Source: Phoronis australis (lineage: Eukaryota; Phoronida; Phoronidae). From it: a DNA stretch of 64,000 bases. The DNA is taken from contig NMRA01000178.1 in assembly GCA_002633005.1 (NCBI GenBank), positions 668,197-732,196 on the forward strand, given 5' to 3'. Below, piece by piece: positions 34,001-44,226 of this stretch. The number at the start of each line of letters is the position of its first letter. Within the stretch, counting starts at the first letter, position 1. The translations under genes and the position numbers were made by a program. Below the pieces are notes generated by a model. The model searched no databases. It saw only the letters and a list, made by a program, of their open reading frames with translations, and was not told the origin of the DNA.

Positions 34001-36271
34001 TTTAATAGCTCTTATTTTTACTTATACTGTGCCCAACCATTCGCTTACTCGTATTTCATTTCAATTCAACAAGGAAAACGTTTTGCAAACCTTTTGATAA
34101 AAGTATCCAATTTGTCAGTGCCTGGAATTTTCTGTTAACGTAACAGAATTTATTCCTGAGGACTTCAGTGGCCGGTTGAAACAGTCTCAATATAGGGACT
34201 CAACTAAGGTCCCAAACTCTTTTTTGCGTATTTGTGTCTTTATGGACACACAAATGCAATACTTTTCTACTATTTCATCTTTATTATGAGCTCCTCTTTG
34301 ATTAATGACATTTTCTTATGATATAGCTAAAAACTGAGCCCAGAGTTCATTGAAAATAAATAGGGACTCCGTCTCAGTTCTTAAATTGGGGGTGTTGCAC
34401 GAAAAGATCCCTAATTATTTTCTATAATATTGACAATTCAACGTTGAGTTCACTCTCGATTTGTATCAAAGTCGAAAGTAGTCTTAGTAATGAAACTAAT
34501 ACAAGAAAAGGCAATCGATGTTTTCATACGTAGTAGATTTAGGAAACTTAGTCGAGTCCCTATTTGGGATTGTTTCATGCAACCAGACGCAGAATCCTCG
34601 TGAGGCAATTTGGGCTTATTCGGTCCGATTTTAATTTTGCTCTACATCAACGAGTTGCATTCCGTAGACCTTACTTCAAACCCTACATGCATGCACCCAC
34701 ACCGTGAGGCTCCTACTGCATTCAGAGTGAAAACTGCGGACCAGTTGGACTGGTCAAGTTGGTCCATGGGGCATCGCAGACGATTAGCTTTTACAGTCAT
34801 TCCCTGGCGCTGACAAATTCGGGTTGGAAACTCGAAGGTTCGGATTTGTAGCTGGACTCTACTTTATATATGAGCTATATAGAGTTTGATCTTATTGTCA
34901 ATCCACGTAAACCGGTGTTCTTGCCCACGCTAGCGCTGAATTGTGGTAAAAACGCCGTCTACCGTACGAGAATGACAGCATGTCCAGCAACCTGCGCCGA
35001 CCCGCACGCGCCAAAGCACTGTGGCAAACCCAAAGGAGAGGGTTGCGCCTGCAAAAGGGGTTACATCCTGGAAGCGGGCAACTGTGTGAAGCGCAAAAAA
35101 TGTGGATGTGCGTCTAGTGATGGCAGTTACCATAAGGTAGGCCATAGGCGGATCCAGAGGTAATCAAGGGGGTCCGGATATCCCTTTTCCCTTGATTTTC
35201 GTGATATCAAACCTATAATTTTCAAATTTTTGACTAAGATCCTCTTTTTAAACAAATCCTTGATCCTGGACCCCCTTTAAAAAATCCTGACTTGGCGAAG
35301 TTGGTTCAACTCGTGTCGGTCCTTCATTCAACTCGAGTCCACTATTTCACAAATCGTTAATCCTGTTCAGACAGGCTTGTTTTTGTTGGAAAACATGAGA
35401 AGATCTGAAAGGTGAAGCGCCTTTTTGTTCCTTCCGTTTATTTTTGAACGCGGACTCAATGGGAGCACTGATCACACTTATGAGACTGGACTTGAGACTC
35501 GCCTTCTAATTACATGCTGTGATAGCTTCAGTTTCAACCTATTTGGATTTAAGGTGAAAAAATCTGGCGTTTTTAGTCAAAAATAATATTCCATTTAGGC
35601 GGTTATAAAATCGGTCTCATTTTTTCCATACTCGTGATTAATTCAGAGGACTGTCAGCTCAGTAAAGCTTCAGACTATACTCACGAACTTCCATGTCACA
35701 GCCGTTGTAACAGTGGCCGTCAGGGGAATTTCAGAACAAACAATAGGAAACAGTTGCCGATGAAGAAAAATATTTTTGACACCAGAACAAGATTTTTAAA
35801 GGCGACATTTTGAGCTAGAGACCATGCAATTGTACCAAACACCAAAATGTTTGTCCATGTTTGAACAAAGCGTTTCACTTATCTATTCTTGAACAAGTAG
35901 TTATGAAATAAAAAATAATAATAAATGTTGAAGTGAACTATTTACAGTTTCACGCTTTTCTGAACTTTTTAATCCCAAATCATTTATACTTAAGTCCTGT
36001 ATTAGTAAGAAATTTGTAGAAATCCATTTTAAAGTTGTATAGATCGAGATTGCAAAAGCCATCTTTTGGTGATGAATTTCAGTTTGCCTTAAGTGGCAAC
36101 CTACTGCCTTGTCGTCGCTGTATGGCTCACTTTGTTTTCCAGCATGGTGAACGATGGCTTACTGCTGACTGCAAATTCCGCAAATTCTGCAGACGGGGAA
36201 AAATCTGCGAGAAGCCGTTCTGGTGCAAAAAGACGTGTGGTCTGCACGGGGGGACAGTTGTCTGCAAATAA
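22049..36271 (+). CDS. Gene C: secreted VWA-VWD-C8-TIL protein (613 aa)
   Basis: Ten coding exons join with matching phases: 22049-22121, 22544-22894, 23388-23600, 27169-27428, 29437-29649, 32081-32217, 32566-32660, 33479-33646, 34934-35136 and 36143-36271. They sum to 1,842 bases, exactly 613 codons plus TAA. Exon 1 is a signal peptide (MKIYMSLQTLAVAILPLLFS). Residues about 30-205 form a VWA domain with MIDAS residues DSSGS (38-42), the Thr in GHATNTAS and the Asp in FVSDGK. Residues about 213-385 form a VWD domain starting CSCWVSGDPHYHTCDG with CGLCGNFNG near its end. C8 follows (YDDCVFDVCRGRDHC), then TIL (CKRGYILEAGNCVKRKKCGC) and a 42-residue Cys-rich tail. VWA and VWD-C8-TIL modules are typical of extracellular matrix, mucus or biomineral proteins. 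Having one of each with no mucin repeat makes it compact. The exact role is unknown. Confidence 0.92.
22361..22490. mobile_element. MITE copy 1 (gttcagtaacgctagga family)
   Basis: It starts gttcagtaacgctaggacc and ends ctcctagcgttactgaac, an inverted pair of about 18 bp around a core containing gcaatatctcgcgaagtct. It ends only 53 bp before the VWA exon of gene C. Further copies are at 31157, 37281 and 53222. Confidence 0.8.
24000..24080. repeat. Hairpin-forming inverted repeat
   Basis: The sequence acaaaaatgtgacgatg is followed about 20 bases later by cattatcacatttttg, its near inverse. It lies in a gene C intron. It is probably the core of a small non-autonomous element, but ends and duplications were not resolved. 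Confidence 0.45.
24246..25815 (+). mobile_element. Truncated, decayed LINE (reverse transcriptase part) in gene C intron
   Basis: The frame from 24256 reads KTKNNKAVGYDCIPYEVLR, NYRGISLLSNIYKIL and EQTGLRSQRSCIDHLYVL, classic palm-domain blocks of a non-LTR reverse transcriptase. After a stop near 24.83 kb other frames give NGVRQGDVLSP, then LLYADDIGMK (the YADD catalytic box), then a thumb region with YKYLGCILDQHLDF. A C-terminal part has EDELHSVFDCFLYY and HFLRQFTKYIKSAF. At least four frame breaks or stops show it is inactive. The 3' end carries short repeats (aataaataaatactaatacta), as in several LINE clades. The 5' end is truncated before the palm domain. It lies in the intron between the VWA and VWD exons, in the same sense as the gene. 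Confidence 0.9.
25820..26062 (-). mobile_element. tRNA-derived SINE
   Basis: On the minus strand a tRNA-like head at 26060-25998 has an A-box-like TGGTGGAATGG and a B-box-like GAGTTCGAATC with tRNA-like spacing. An A/T-rich body follows and ends in atcctagatccgccactgat. The tail motif is shared with the gcggatYYag inverted-repeat family. It sits immediately beside the LINE 3' end. It does not fold as a true tRNA gene by eye. Confidence 0.6.
29840..29980 (+). repeat. Dispersed repeat, copy 1 (inverted partner at 38.4 kb)
   Basis: About 140 bp, including cagcacagtcttttgtagag and aagcaggccaattatctccc, match the reverse complement of 38392-38545 at high identity. Both copies read GGSERxITSxxFVNCPA in one frame, so the source was probably coding, perhaps a mobile element. 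This copy lies in a gene C intron. Confidence 0.75.
30724..31062. mobile_element. Fold-back element with tRNA-like arms
   Basis: The ends attgcaagtagtttatcccg and aataaactacttgcaac are inverted copies, and similarity continues inward (ccgccatcttttgatcacat against the gattaaaaagatggcgg arm). Each arm contains a tRNA-like segment in opposite orientation. The right arm reads tggcttagtgg (A box) and gggttcgagtccc (B box) on the plus strand. The left arm shows gggttcgagtgcc on the minus strand. Two SINE copies fused head to head would produce this. It lies in a gene C intron. Confidence 0.75.
31157..31296. mobile_element. MITE copy 2 (gttcagtaacgctagga family)
   Basis: It begins gttcagtaacgctaggacc and ends ggtcctagcgtctactgaac. 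Relative to copy 1 it is inverted, and the sequences just outside both ends (gcctccc and gcacgc) are shared with copy 1, so the true ends lie a few bases further out. The core shares gagatattgccgtgcatttt. Confidence 0.8.
31640..31985. repeat. Minisatellite, unit about 16 bp
   Basis: Roughly 20 diverged copies of gttgtccatgccaact, with many units exactly 16 bp (gatgtccaagctaact, ggtgtccaacccaact). It lies in the gene C intron about 95 bp before the exon at 32081. Confidence 0.9.
32944..33062 (+). other. Possible extra or relic exon in a gene C intron
   Basis: An acceptor-like ccaaaaccag| and a good donor, GCACCC|gtaagttg, flank the only open frame, which reads GHALLDKGEFYRHVLRYGPM and continues for 39 codons. 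It could follow the exon ending at 32660 (phase 1), but it ends in phase 0 and so cannot join the next C8 exon in frame. It may be a skipped relic, part of an alternative transcript, or chance. I recognise no domain. Confidence 0.25.
35146..35290. repeat. gcggatcc-type repeat with internal inversion
   Basis: Just inside the intron after the TIL exon, aggcggatccagaggtaatc begins a segment in which caagggggtccgg is mirrored by atcctggaccccc near 35.27 kb. The left end matches the 16.1-kb and 44.1-kb elements. Terminal boundaries are unclear. Confidence 0.45.
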
Positions 36272-36396
36272 AAGACCGATACTACAAGAAGGCTGCCTGC
36301 CATTAAGATCCGCTTTGATCATGACATTTTGTGATAACTGAAAATCTCGGAAACCGTTGATACTGAGATAACTCTATACACATGCTTGTATAAACA

Positions 36397-36402
36397 AATA
36401 AA
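36397..36402 (+). terminator. Gene C polyadenylation signal
   Basis: A perfect AATAAA lies 126 bases after the gene C stop codon, followed by T/G-containing sequence. Confidence 0.65.
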
Positions 36403-37039
36403 ACACGTGAATAGTTTAAACTATACTAATGTTTTACTGGAAAGTGATAATCCTGATAATATCGACGACACGCAAAGCTGTGTAACTATTGTAGGTTACG
36501 TTCATTATCCTATCTTGCCCTAATCTCTCGATGATCAGCAGCGGATTTGATTAGGGATGGCCCGCTTGCTCGAATAACTCTGAATCAAAGACGCCGGTGC
36601 TGTAAATTTTATACAAAATCCGTCTGTAGGGGTACTTTTGGCCAGTTACGCAAAGTGTATTTAAAAAGTCACGGGTGCAGTACCGGCATACTGGTAAGCA
36701 TATGCACGTGGCCTGAAACAAACCTTAATCAACGCTGTAACTTTGCTGTCCTTGGTATAAAATGTAAAGTTACCAACCAACTCCCTCTGTCGTGAATTTT
36801 CACAATTAATATAGTCAAAGTTTGGACACACCTTAATTCGTGCTCATTGTCTAAAGGCAGATATAAACCCGGTTTTTACTCAGGTCTCAAACTTTTCTTA
36901 ACCACGACAGATACTTGTATTTCTACCCAGAAACAGATCACATGATATATTGGCAACTTGATAGAGTGACTTTCTAAAGCTGCTTTGGACTCATAACAAC
37001 AAAATGTTTAGAATCCGTTTTGTTTATTTACACCAACCT

Positions 37040-37240
37040 CTAACCTATTCACACTGGCACGACATATCCGTCGGCTTAGTGCCATCTTCAGGTTTTACAA
37101 GAACGAGGATGGGAATCCAATACACTGACACGGTGGGCAATTGCGTAATATTTTCCGGGTAGACGAACGGAGGGGTTTGAACCTAGGATCTTTCGCTTGC
37201 CAGTTCAGTACTCTCACCAGTAGACCACTGACAGAGCCCG
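37040..37240 (-). mobile_element. tRNA-derived SINE
   Basis: On the minus strand a head reads tcagtggtctactggtgaga (A-box region), then a B-box-like taggttcaaacccc with normal tRNA spacing. The body continues with aacctgaagatggcactaag toward 37.04 kb. It is not a plausible intact tRNA gene by eye. Confidence 0.6.
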
Positions 37241-37280
37241 AACCATTAACTTCGAGGGTAAATTGCTATAGGCCTACTTA

Positions 37281-37420
37281 GGTAGAGTTCAGTGGCTGTC
37301 TCCCGGCTAATAAATCTAGCCATCACGTGCTCTCCGATTTAAAATGCACCGCAATATCTCACGTAATCTCGCGAAGTCTATCTTTTAGCGAGGTCCTAGC
37401 GTAGCTCCTAAGTGTTATTG
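37281..37420. mobile_element. MITE copy 3 (diverged)
   Basis: It begins ggtagagttcagtggc and ends gcgaggtcctagcgtagctc. The core aaaatgcaccgcaatatctc is shared with copies 1 and 2. The right terminal repeat is partly eroded. Confidence 0.65.
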
Positions 37421-38391
37421 CTTGACTGAAAGACATTGTCGCTTTACTCCAGGTGCACAGCTTCATAGGTCTCTCTTTTAGTCCAGGTCACTGTCTAGTA
37501 TCCGGATATTGTGTTTTTGACGACATATGCTCTGCCATGGGCGGCGCACCCCCCCCCCCACTTTTTTCAATGCTGCCGTAGTCCGTCCATGTCTGCTACA
37601 CATAATACTAGAGAAGTATTGCCCTCTGTCCAGCATTTCGTGTCCACGACAATTAACACTGGTTTTCAAGTTGGTGTAAATAGACCCAACACATTTTAGA
37701 CGCCAGAATGTTTGACGATGGAAGTTAGTGGTCATCCCTTTCATAACTTGCCGAGTTTTGTGTAAATTGCAAGTCACTTAATGATATTGATCTCGGTTGG
37801 AAACCTCTCTTCATAACGGATTTCGTTAAATTTTACGACAATTTTCCCTTTAGAAACTTGTAGTCACTTTTATAGTAGGTTATATCCCAGCATGTAGGCT
37901 ACATCTCTTGTACACATTCCCATTTTCGTATAGGACTTCGATTGTACGATTGTCCAACACGACACCAGGAATAATTGCAGACAGGTGTTGCGACACGATT
38001 TTTTCATTACGGCGTTTTGCCGTTGCTCCCAACTTGTTCGATTCTATAGCCCAACAACAAGTTGGGAAGTTTACCCTTGGAGCCAATATCTTACACGACT
38101 GATTAAGTCCATTCTGGCATTTATGGTCGCAGGGCCAGCTCTCTTTTGTTCGTTAATTGCTCTAATCTCCAATACGATCGTATCTACCCTGACTGGGCTG
38201 TACTGTTAAAAATAAAAGTTAAGTTATAACTCATGTGAACATAAACCAATAGCATTTCTGAAATCTTCGTCAAATGGTGATCATGTTTAGTTTTTGAATC
38301 GCCAAAATCGCCCAACAGCAACCGAAGTTACGACAATCTATTCTTAACAAAAACACCAATTCACTCTGAGTTTGGCTATGTTCAGACGTGG

Positions 38392-38545
38392 GTCTGCAAT
38401 AAGCCTGGTAGATAATTGGCCTGCTTGTTGTCGTAACAGACAAAAGAGTGTGCTGGGCAGTTAACAAAGAAGCTAGATGTTATCACTCGCTCAGAACCCC
38501 CTACGTCTGGAAAAGTCACTGAAAGGGAAAACGCTGTCGTGTGTA
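38392..38545 (-). repeat. Dispersed repeat, copy 2 (inverted partner at 29.8 kb)
   Basis: The minus strand matches 29840-29980, with shared stretches such as aacaagcaggccaattatct. It lies between gene C and the glycosyltransferase. Confidence 0.75.
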
Positions 38546-39047
38546 CACGAAGAGATACACGGCGATTCTGCATGCACGCAGTGGTCCAAGCACTCAGATT
38601 TTCCGCATTCGATCTCGCATACGATTTTTGTATAGTGCTTTACACACTTCAATTTTTCAAAGACGACGCAGTGTGCGAGTGATAAGCTCTAAAATCGTGT
38701 CTTAACATGTGTTTGCCCTCTCCTAGTTGTCGCATGAAATATCAAGTCGTGTACGAACAATTGTAGTGTGTTGACAGAGTTCGCTATGCGTCTGCAATGG
38801 GCATGTTTTGTTCCATGGGCTGATTTCCGATGCTTTTCTTCGAAAAATAATATTTGCTGCGTTTGTGGACCCTTGCGGCTATCTTTTACTCACACGTTAG
38901 GTAGATTTCCCTGCTTGTAAAGCAACATAGAAAAATCTGTTTGCTTTTCAATTCCTGTTTTTTCCGAAAAGTTGAGGGAGGTGAGGGGAGCACCCCGTGG
39001 GGACATTTGGTGAGGGTTACTCTTTCCCCTGCTACCCTTCAAGCCAA

Positions 39048-40190
39048 TCAACTTTGATTCCAAACCGAATTTGAGCTTTTCTTCTTCGCTTTCTTATTGG
39101 ATGATTTCCTATTGTACGATTGTGAGTTTGGGCCCTTATTCTTGCAAACTGTGCAAATAATGCATATCAGTAAAAGACCCAGAATACATCCAGCCTGGCA
39201 CTTGGCCACATTTCTTAAATTCAGTATAAAATTACCCTCTTTGCTGTACGTGTGTACCCAATGGTGATTTGTGAACGCGTCTGGTGATACTGGATTGCTG
39301 AAATTAGTTTTCTTGAGAGATTCACACACGCGACGCATAGATTCTTGCTGGACCAGAAGTTGACTACATATGCGCTTAAAGCGTTGAATTTCTTCGTTAT
39401 CGAACGTGGGTAGCAAGTACTTTGGCTCCATGACGTGAAGCTCGTCTTCCGGTAGGGCATTACGTGCTCTCACGTTGGTGTAAGCGTCCGCCATTTTTTC
39501 CAGCATTATAGGCCCAGTGGTTTCCAAAATGTGACCGGTAGACGACTTTTTTAATTCACTGGCTAAGTTACGGATGAGAAATTCGAAAAATGGATGATGG
39601 GGTCTGCACGCCATTATGGCGTTGCATGCTAGTCTATACGTGTCGTAAATCAGTTCGGCATGCTCGACCGGTTCTTGACTGACAAAGCAAGAATTCTTCT
39701 GCAGCAAATCATCAATAGGTTTGAAACTCTCAACGTCCAAGTCAACGTAAAGCCCGCCAATCTCGCGCAAAATAAAATATCGAATGACGTCTGCTCTTTG
39801 AATATTGTGTGGGTAACTGTCATACAGTTGCAAATAACCTGAATATCTTGACTGTACTAGTCTTCGTGCGTCGTCGTCAGTCCAGAGCCAGTGTTCCCAA
39901 GATTCATGATTTCGACACCACGAAGACATCCACTCGTGAAATTGTTCTGGAATATGAGTTGTTTTCCAAGTCTGGTGAATTATGCGGGGTACCGTATGGG
40001 GCTTCAAGGCGCTGAACGTTCCATTGAAAACACTCAATGGTGGAGATTTTGGCGTGCACTTCTGGTATATCCGATAAGGCTTTATCAAGCTAGCGCTCTC
40101 GTCGGTAACATGAATATTCAAAAAGGTAAACATTGTAGCACCAAAACATACAGCTACGAAAACATATGCAAACTTTTGCTTCGACTCCAT
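39048..40190 (-). CDS. GT32-type (Gly_transf_sug, DXD) glycosyltransferase, intronless
   Basis: A 380-residue protein from a real ATG to TAG/TGA-free end. A signal-anchor helix lies at about 7-26 (FAYVFVAVCFGATMF), giving type II Golgi/ER topology. The core follows: PRIIHQTWKT (68-77), then WTDDDARRLV and NIQRADVIRYFILREIGGLY leading to the DXD metal and nucleotide-sugar motif DLD at 150-152. The late HHWVHTYS motif near 309-316 matches the H.W position of the family. This fold covers Och1, the inositol-phosphoceramide mannosyltransferases and metazoan relatives, so it probably transfers a hexose in the secretory pathway; donor and acceptor are unknown. Unusually, a second hydrophobic helix (ILGLLLICIICTVC, about 336-349) with a basic tail follows the catalytic domain. 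No intron is visible. Confidence 0.88.
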   Translation of the reverse strand: MESKQKFAYVFVAVCFGATMFTFLNIHVTDESASLIKPYRIYQKCTPKSPPLSVFNGTFSALKPHTVPRIIHQTWKTTHIPEQFHEWMSSWCRNHESWEHWLWTDDDARRLVQSRYSGYLQLYDSYPHNIQRADVIRYFILREIGGLYVDLDVESFKPIDDLLQKNSCFVSQEPVEHAELIYDTYRLACNAIMACRPHHPFFEFLIRNLASELKKSSTGHILETTGPIMLEKMADAYTNVRARNALPEDELHVMEPKYLLPTFDNEEIQRFKRICSQLLVQQESMRRVCESLKKTNFSNPVSPDAFTNHHWVHTYSKEGNFILNLRNVAKCQAGCILGLLLICIICTVCKNKGPNSQSYNRKSSNKKAKKKSSNSVWNQS

Positions 40191-42733
40191 GGTAATTCGT
40201 TAGGCTTGTAGATTCTACCATAATCTGTGCTTGACAATATAGTCTATAGAATAATGACAATCGTCCTGAAGTTGACGTAAAAACAAAAAGCGTGTGTGGT
40301 TATATATGAGTTGATGTATACGGTACACTGCTAATATCGATTTTCTAATGTGTTTGCCACTGTGGACAGGGGATAAGTTTTAAATATTGATTAGTTTTTG
40401 TTTGCATTCTCGTATTTCGCAGTAATCGTCAATTAGCTTTCAGTCTTTAGAAATCTATCGTTCAAAATTAAAAATTAATGACAGCAGTTCAAACATATTA
40501 AATGTAAGTAGGTACAATACAAAAAAAAACAACTCTTGCGCATTTTGTGACACTGCTCTATATTTTTCATTGTGAGGTTTTGAGTAAGGTATGGACAAAT
40601 ACAAAAATAACACTTTTATTTGCGTGGATTGCGTTATCATCAGAAGTGAAAAGTTTACTTTGATCGTGAAGCTCATTTTACTTTTAAACACCATCGGTAG
40701 CTGACTGATCCGCCATCAACTTGTATGTCTGATACGCATCTCGTAATGTAAACAAGGGTTATTATATAAGATTGGGGAACAGCATTTTACTCCTTTACAA
40801 GAATGTGCGAGAGTGTTTGATGGTAGATCACGGTGTGATGCGCTTTCTTTTTGTTAGGTTTTGCATCTGGTACTCTTGGGTTTGTTTTATATTGCTAGTA
40901 CATGTTCTACATATGACCATTGGTCCAAAGTATATCAAATACCCGATAGTAAATTATCAAGATCGCTCAAAATTGGACAGGTTCTTGATTGGACAATCAT
41001 AGGTGAGGTCAACTCGTAGGCGTATGAAGCTGGGGACGACTTTGCACTCCAACAATTTGCAGGCGTCAGAAACCGTGTTGACTGGCAAAGGCTTAAGGCG
41101 GGGCCCGAAAAACTTGTTGCATGCCAGTGCTGAATTTACCCTTGGAGGGTCCTGACCAGGGCATGTTTGTTAGATGTTGGGGGGGGGGGGGGGGGTTNTA
41201 CCAGTTCATTTTGTGGGGCCTCGGTTGGAGGGTTTCCTAATGATAGAGTTGACTGCCTCTCATTTCCTGTATTTTCATAAATTTTACATTTTTTTTATGG
41301 TAGGGAGGGCTGTCACTATTTTCCGGTTCTTTCTCGGAAATAGAGCCTTTGCCTCCCTTTGAATCTGGCACTGTCAACTAATCACGAGGGGATGTAGGAA
41401 CTGGTCGAAAAAATGACTGTGTGACAGAACATTTCATGTGAAGCACCAAGACATAAAGCCAAACGTTAAAAACATGAGATTTGATTGAAAAAAACGAAAG
41501 CATTAACAGCCATTGAAAGGATGAAAGTTTAAAGAGTCACTACTTTTGAATTACACAAAACCAACACTCTCGATGATTTTGTGACGGTGAAAATAGCGAT
41601 ATCTTCTATCAAAAATTTCATTTGAAGATCGTCATGAGATAATTAACCTTTGTTGATGAAGAAGGGTATAAAGTGGATTTTTTAGGAGACTCGCACCCGT
41701 CGGCTATTGTAAAAGAGTTAAAAGCGGCCCAAATGTATTCCAAATGGCTTCCATCTATGCGGCACTTACAAGCTGCCCACTTTACAATGGGCCTGCTCCG
41801 GAAGCCAGTGGAGTGAAAACTGTAATGAAATAACGGCATACGAGCCACTTCTTTGGAACCTGAAGCTAGACGTCATTTGAATATAGTCTTTCACATATAA
41901 ATCTTGATGGGGGACGGTGTGACCCTACGCTGAGATATCTCATCCACGATCTACCACCCTTCTGTATTCTGTGTCACACGTTCAGAGAGGAGATGGTCTA
42001 AGAGTACTATTAATGTGCAGTGACTGTTCATGGTCTTGGCTTTAATTGTGCATGCTGGTCTTGTTGAGTCGAAAAATAATTTAAGATCTAGACGGATAAG
42101 AAAGTCTATCTTGGTCAGAAAAAGTGGCTCAGTTATGAACAGCGACGATGGGGTATAAGTTACCTAAAAATCTAGCACAGTCTCGTCACCACACCACCTA
42201 GTGTCCAATAGCTTCGGAAGATGGCTGCTGAGAGGAACCGGAAGTGTTAAGGTACTAATACTTTTCTGGTTGTGAAAATAAGAAATAATCAATTTGTGCC
42301 TTGCTTCGTTGGAATAACGATGAAATATTACCATACTCATTTGCATAAAAATAGACTCGCAAAACGAGATTTTCGCGAGAAAGTAACTGGTTCGCGGAGG
42401 GTTTTCGGTACACTGGAGGACCCGGTGTTGTTTGTAAATTAGTACTTCATTTGCTTATTAGCAATTCATTAAGACTATGCATCTTTAAAAGTAGCTTTAA
42501 AGTTGGTTGAAAATTGTTATTAAAACCTAAGAAAATTGCCCAAGAACTGTTGGTCGACAAAATAACACCAATATTCATAATGAAAAAGTCGTAGTTGAAA
42601 AGGTATAATTTTCCCAAGGTACATGTAACTGTTGATACAAAAAGTTCGTTTTTCGGCATTTGACTATTTGATTTGTGACGTCGTGCTATTGCTGACGTAC
42701 ATTGTACGTAATCACTAATTAATCGATTACATA
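40191..42733. other. Intergenic region
   Basis: I see no gene, only AT-rich DNA with short frames. It contains a poly-G tract with an N at 41198 (listed separately). The promoter of the glycosyltransferase should lie just right of 40190. Confidence 0.6.
41179..41198. repeat. Poly-G tract next to an N
   Basis: A run of about 17 G is followed by tt and an ambiguous base. It is the mirror of the poly-C tract at 4.73 kb and a likely consensus weak spot. Confidence 0.9.
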
Positions 42734-43111
42734 ATGGACCTACAGATGGCTACCAGGAAATTAGAAAATTTGCTTGAAGGTATAACATTGTATTTAGTGG
42801 GGTGTGTTAGCTGTATTTCTCGTTGTCTATTGAGAATGGCTGCATTTACGTGGAGCTTCATTAGCGTCTATGTTTTGTTCGGTAAGGAAGACCATTGTAC
42901 AAACACCGTCGATGAAAAATGGTTAGCCGAGGTATTGGAGGCTGCCATTGCCCTCAGTGAAGCAGAGCCTGACATTGGAGTGAAGGAAATCTACTATGGA
43001 TATATAAATGACTTGCGTTGCTATCAGCGTGAGGTATTATGCCGAAAAGAGGCAAACTGCACAACGCACAAACCAAGCACCCCCATCGAGTATTTCGTCA
43101 AGTCAGAATGA
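42734..43111 (+). CDS. Small orphan membrane protein (125 aa)
   Basis: An ATG-started frame of 125 codons. A hydrophobic stretch at about 18-48 (TLYLVGCVSCISRCLLRMAA, then WSFISVYVLF) could be one or two membrane helices. The C-terminal half is soluble-looking, with DEKWLAEVLEAAIALSEAEP and four cysteines, and codon use there is balanced. Donor-like sequences (GAAG|gtataa near 42.78 kb and TTCG|gtaagg near 42.88 kb) leave room for an intron, so the N-terminal part may not be translated as drawn. No family is recognised and no close gene partner exists. Confidence 0.45.
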   Translation: MDLQMATRKLENLLEGITLYLVGCVSCISRCLLRMAAFTWSFISVYVLFGKEDHCTNTVDEKWLAEVLEAAIALSEAEPDIGVKEIYYGYINDLRCYQREVLCRKEANCTTHKPSTPIEYFVKSE

Positions 43112-44138
43112 TTTGAACAAGTAATCTCAGAAATTCAGATCTATCAATTGCCCGGCGTCTACAAATTACAGCATTTGTGTAAGAAGAGAGTTTGGTTAAC
43201 GAAAAATTACAAGAAAATTGACACTATAAATACAAATTCTTTACGACGAACAAAGGAGATCGGAAAGAAAAATGTCTAAATCTAAGGCAAACCGACAAGA
43301 AAAATATGAACCAGTGTTGATGTAGTGGGTTTGTCCCAAAGAATTAGTGTGTATATCATGATATCAAGGGGCGGATGTAAATATTAAAAAATGCGTAATA
43401 ACATAATTAAGAAATTACCTTATGAATTCAGCCTATACTTCAAAACTAGCATTAGTACTAAAACTTTCTTAAATCAAAATTTTACGTTTTGCCTCAGAAA
43501 CGCTGCTAGGATACCTAGTTTTCTCTTACCCATCGATATATGAATAAGGTCGCTGTTTTTTTTTACAAAAATGTCAAGTGTTTTGCGTGTTAATTTAATG
43601 CCATGAAACCTGAAATACCCGGTAAGTGAATAGTCAAAAATTCTTAACGACGTTTTTGAGACATACATAAAGTTTTCATTTCAAAAAAGGTTTAATGAAA
43701 TCGACTTAGGGCTTATTTTGCTATGTACCTTTCTTGCACAAAAAATTTGAATTAAAAAACTTGGTCACGTGACAATAATACACAGTAGTAAGAAGACATT
43801 TTTAGAATCCTCGATCTTTCTCCTTCCAGAAATTTTTAATTAACTTTCAATAGTTGACAAAGCCCAGTTTTTTATATTTGACTTAGAGATCAAATCGTGC
43901 GTTTAAGACCTAGATAACCTTGAACATTAACAGAACACGACAAATTATATTGCTCTTAGTTAAAACTTCTAATATCCAGACACTAATAATTTCTTTTGAG
44001 GCACAGGGTTTAGTTGAGACCAACGTTTATTAATTTGGCCACCGCTATGACGACAAATAGGAAAAGATCCTTTGCCAGCCATTTACACCAAAGTCACAAA
44101 ACTATGAGAGACTCATTTGATACTGGAAACCTTTCAGG

Positions 44139-44226
44139 GGCGGATCCAGGATTTTGAGTTAGGGGAGTTTTAGAGGGGGCATGGCTCCCATGCCCCCCCC
44201 TCCCTTCTAAATCCCCCACTGACTTC
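44139..44226. mobile_element. Short inverted-repeat element (gcggatYYag family), complete copy
   Basis: Left end ggggcggatccaggattttg, right end ctaaatcccccactg. The middle is itself palindromic (gggggcatggctcccatgcccccc). It is the reference copy for the 16.1-kb and 35.1-kb relatives. Confidence 0.6.

Larger units (their letters stand above)
36403..39047. other. Intergenic region between gene C and the glycosyltransferase
   Basis: It holds a tRNA-derived SINE near 37.04-37.24 kb, MITE copy 3, a poly-C run near 37.55 kb and the inverted partner of the 29.8-kb repeat. No gene could be supported; short frames here overlap those repeats. Confidence 0.6.
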
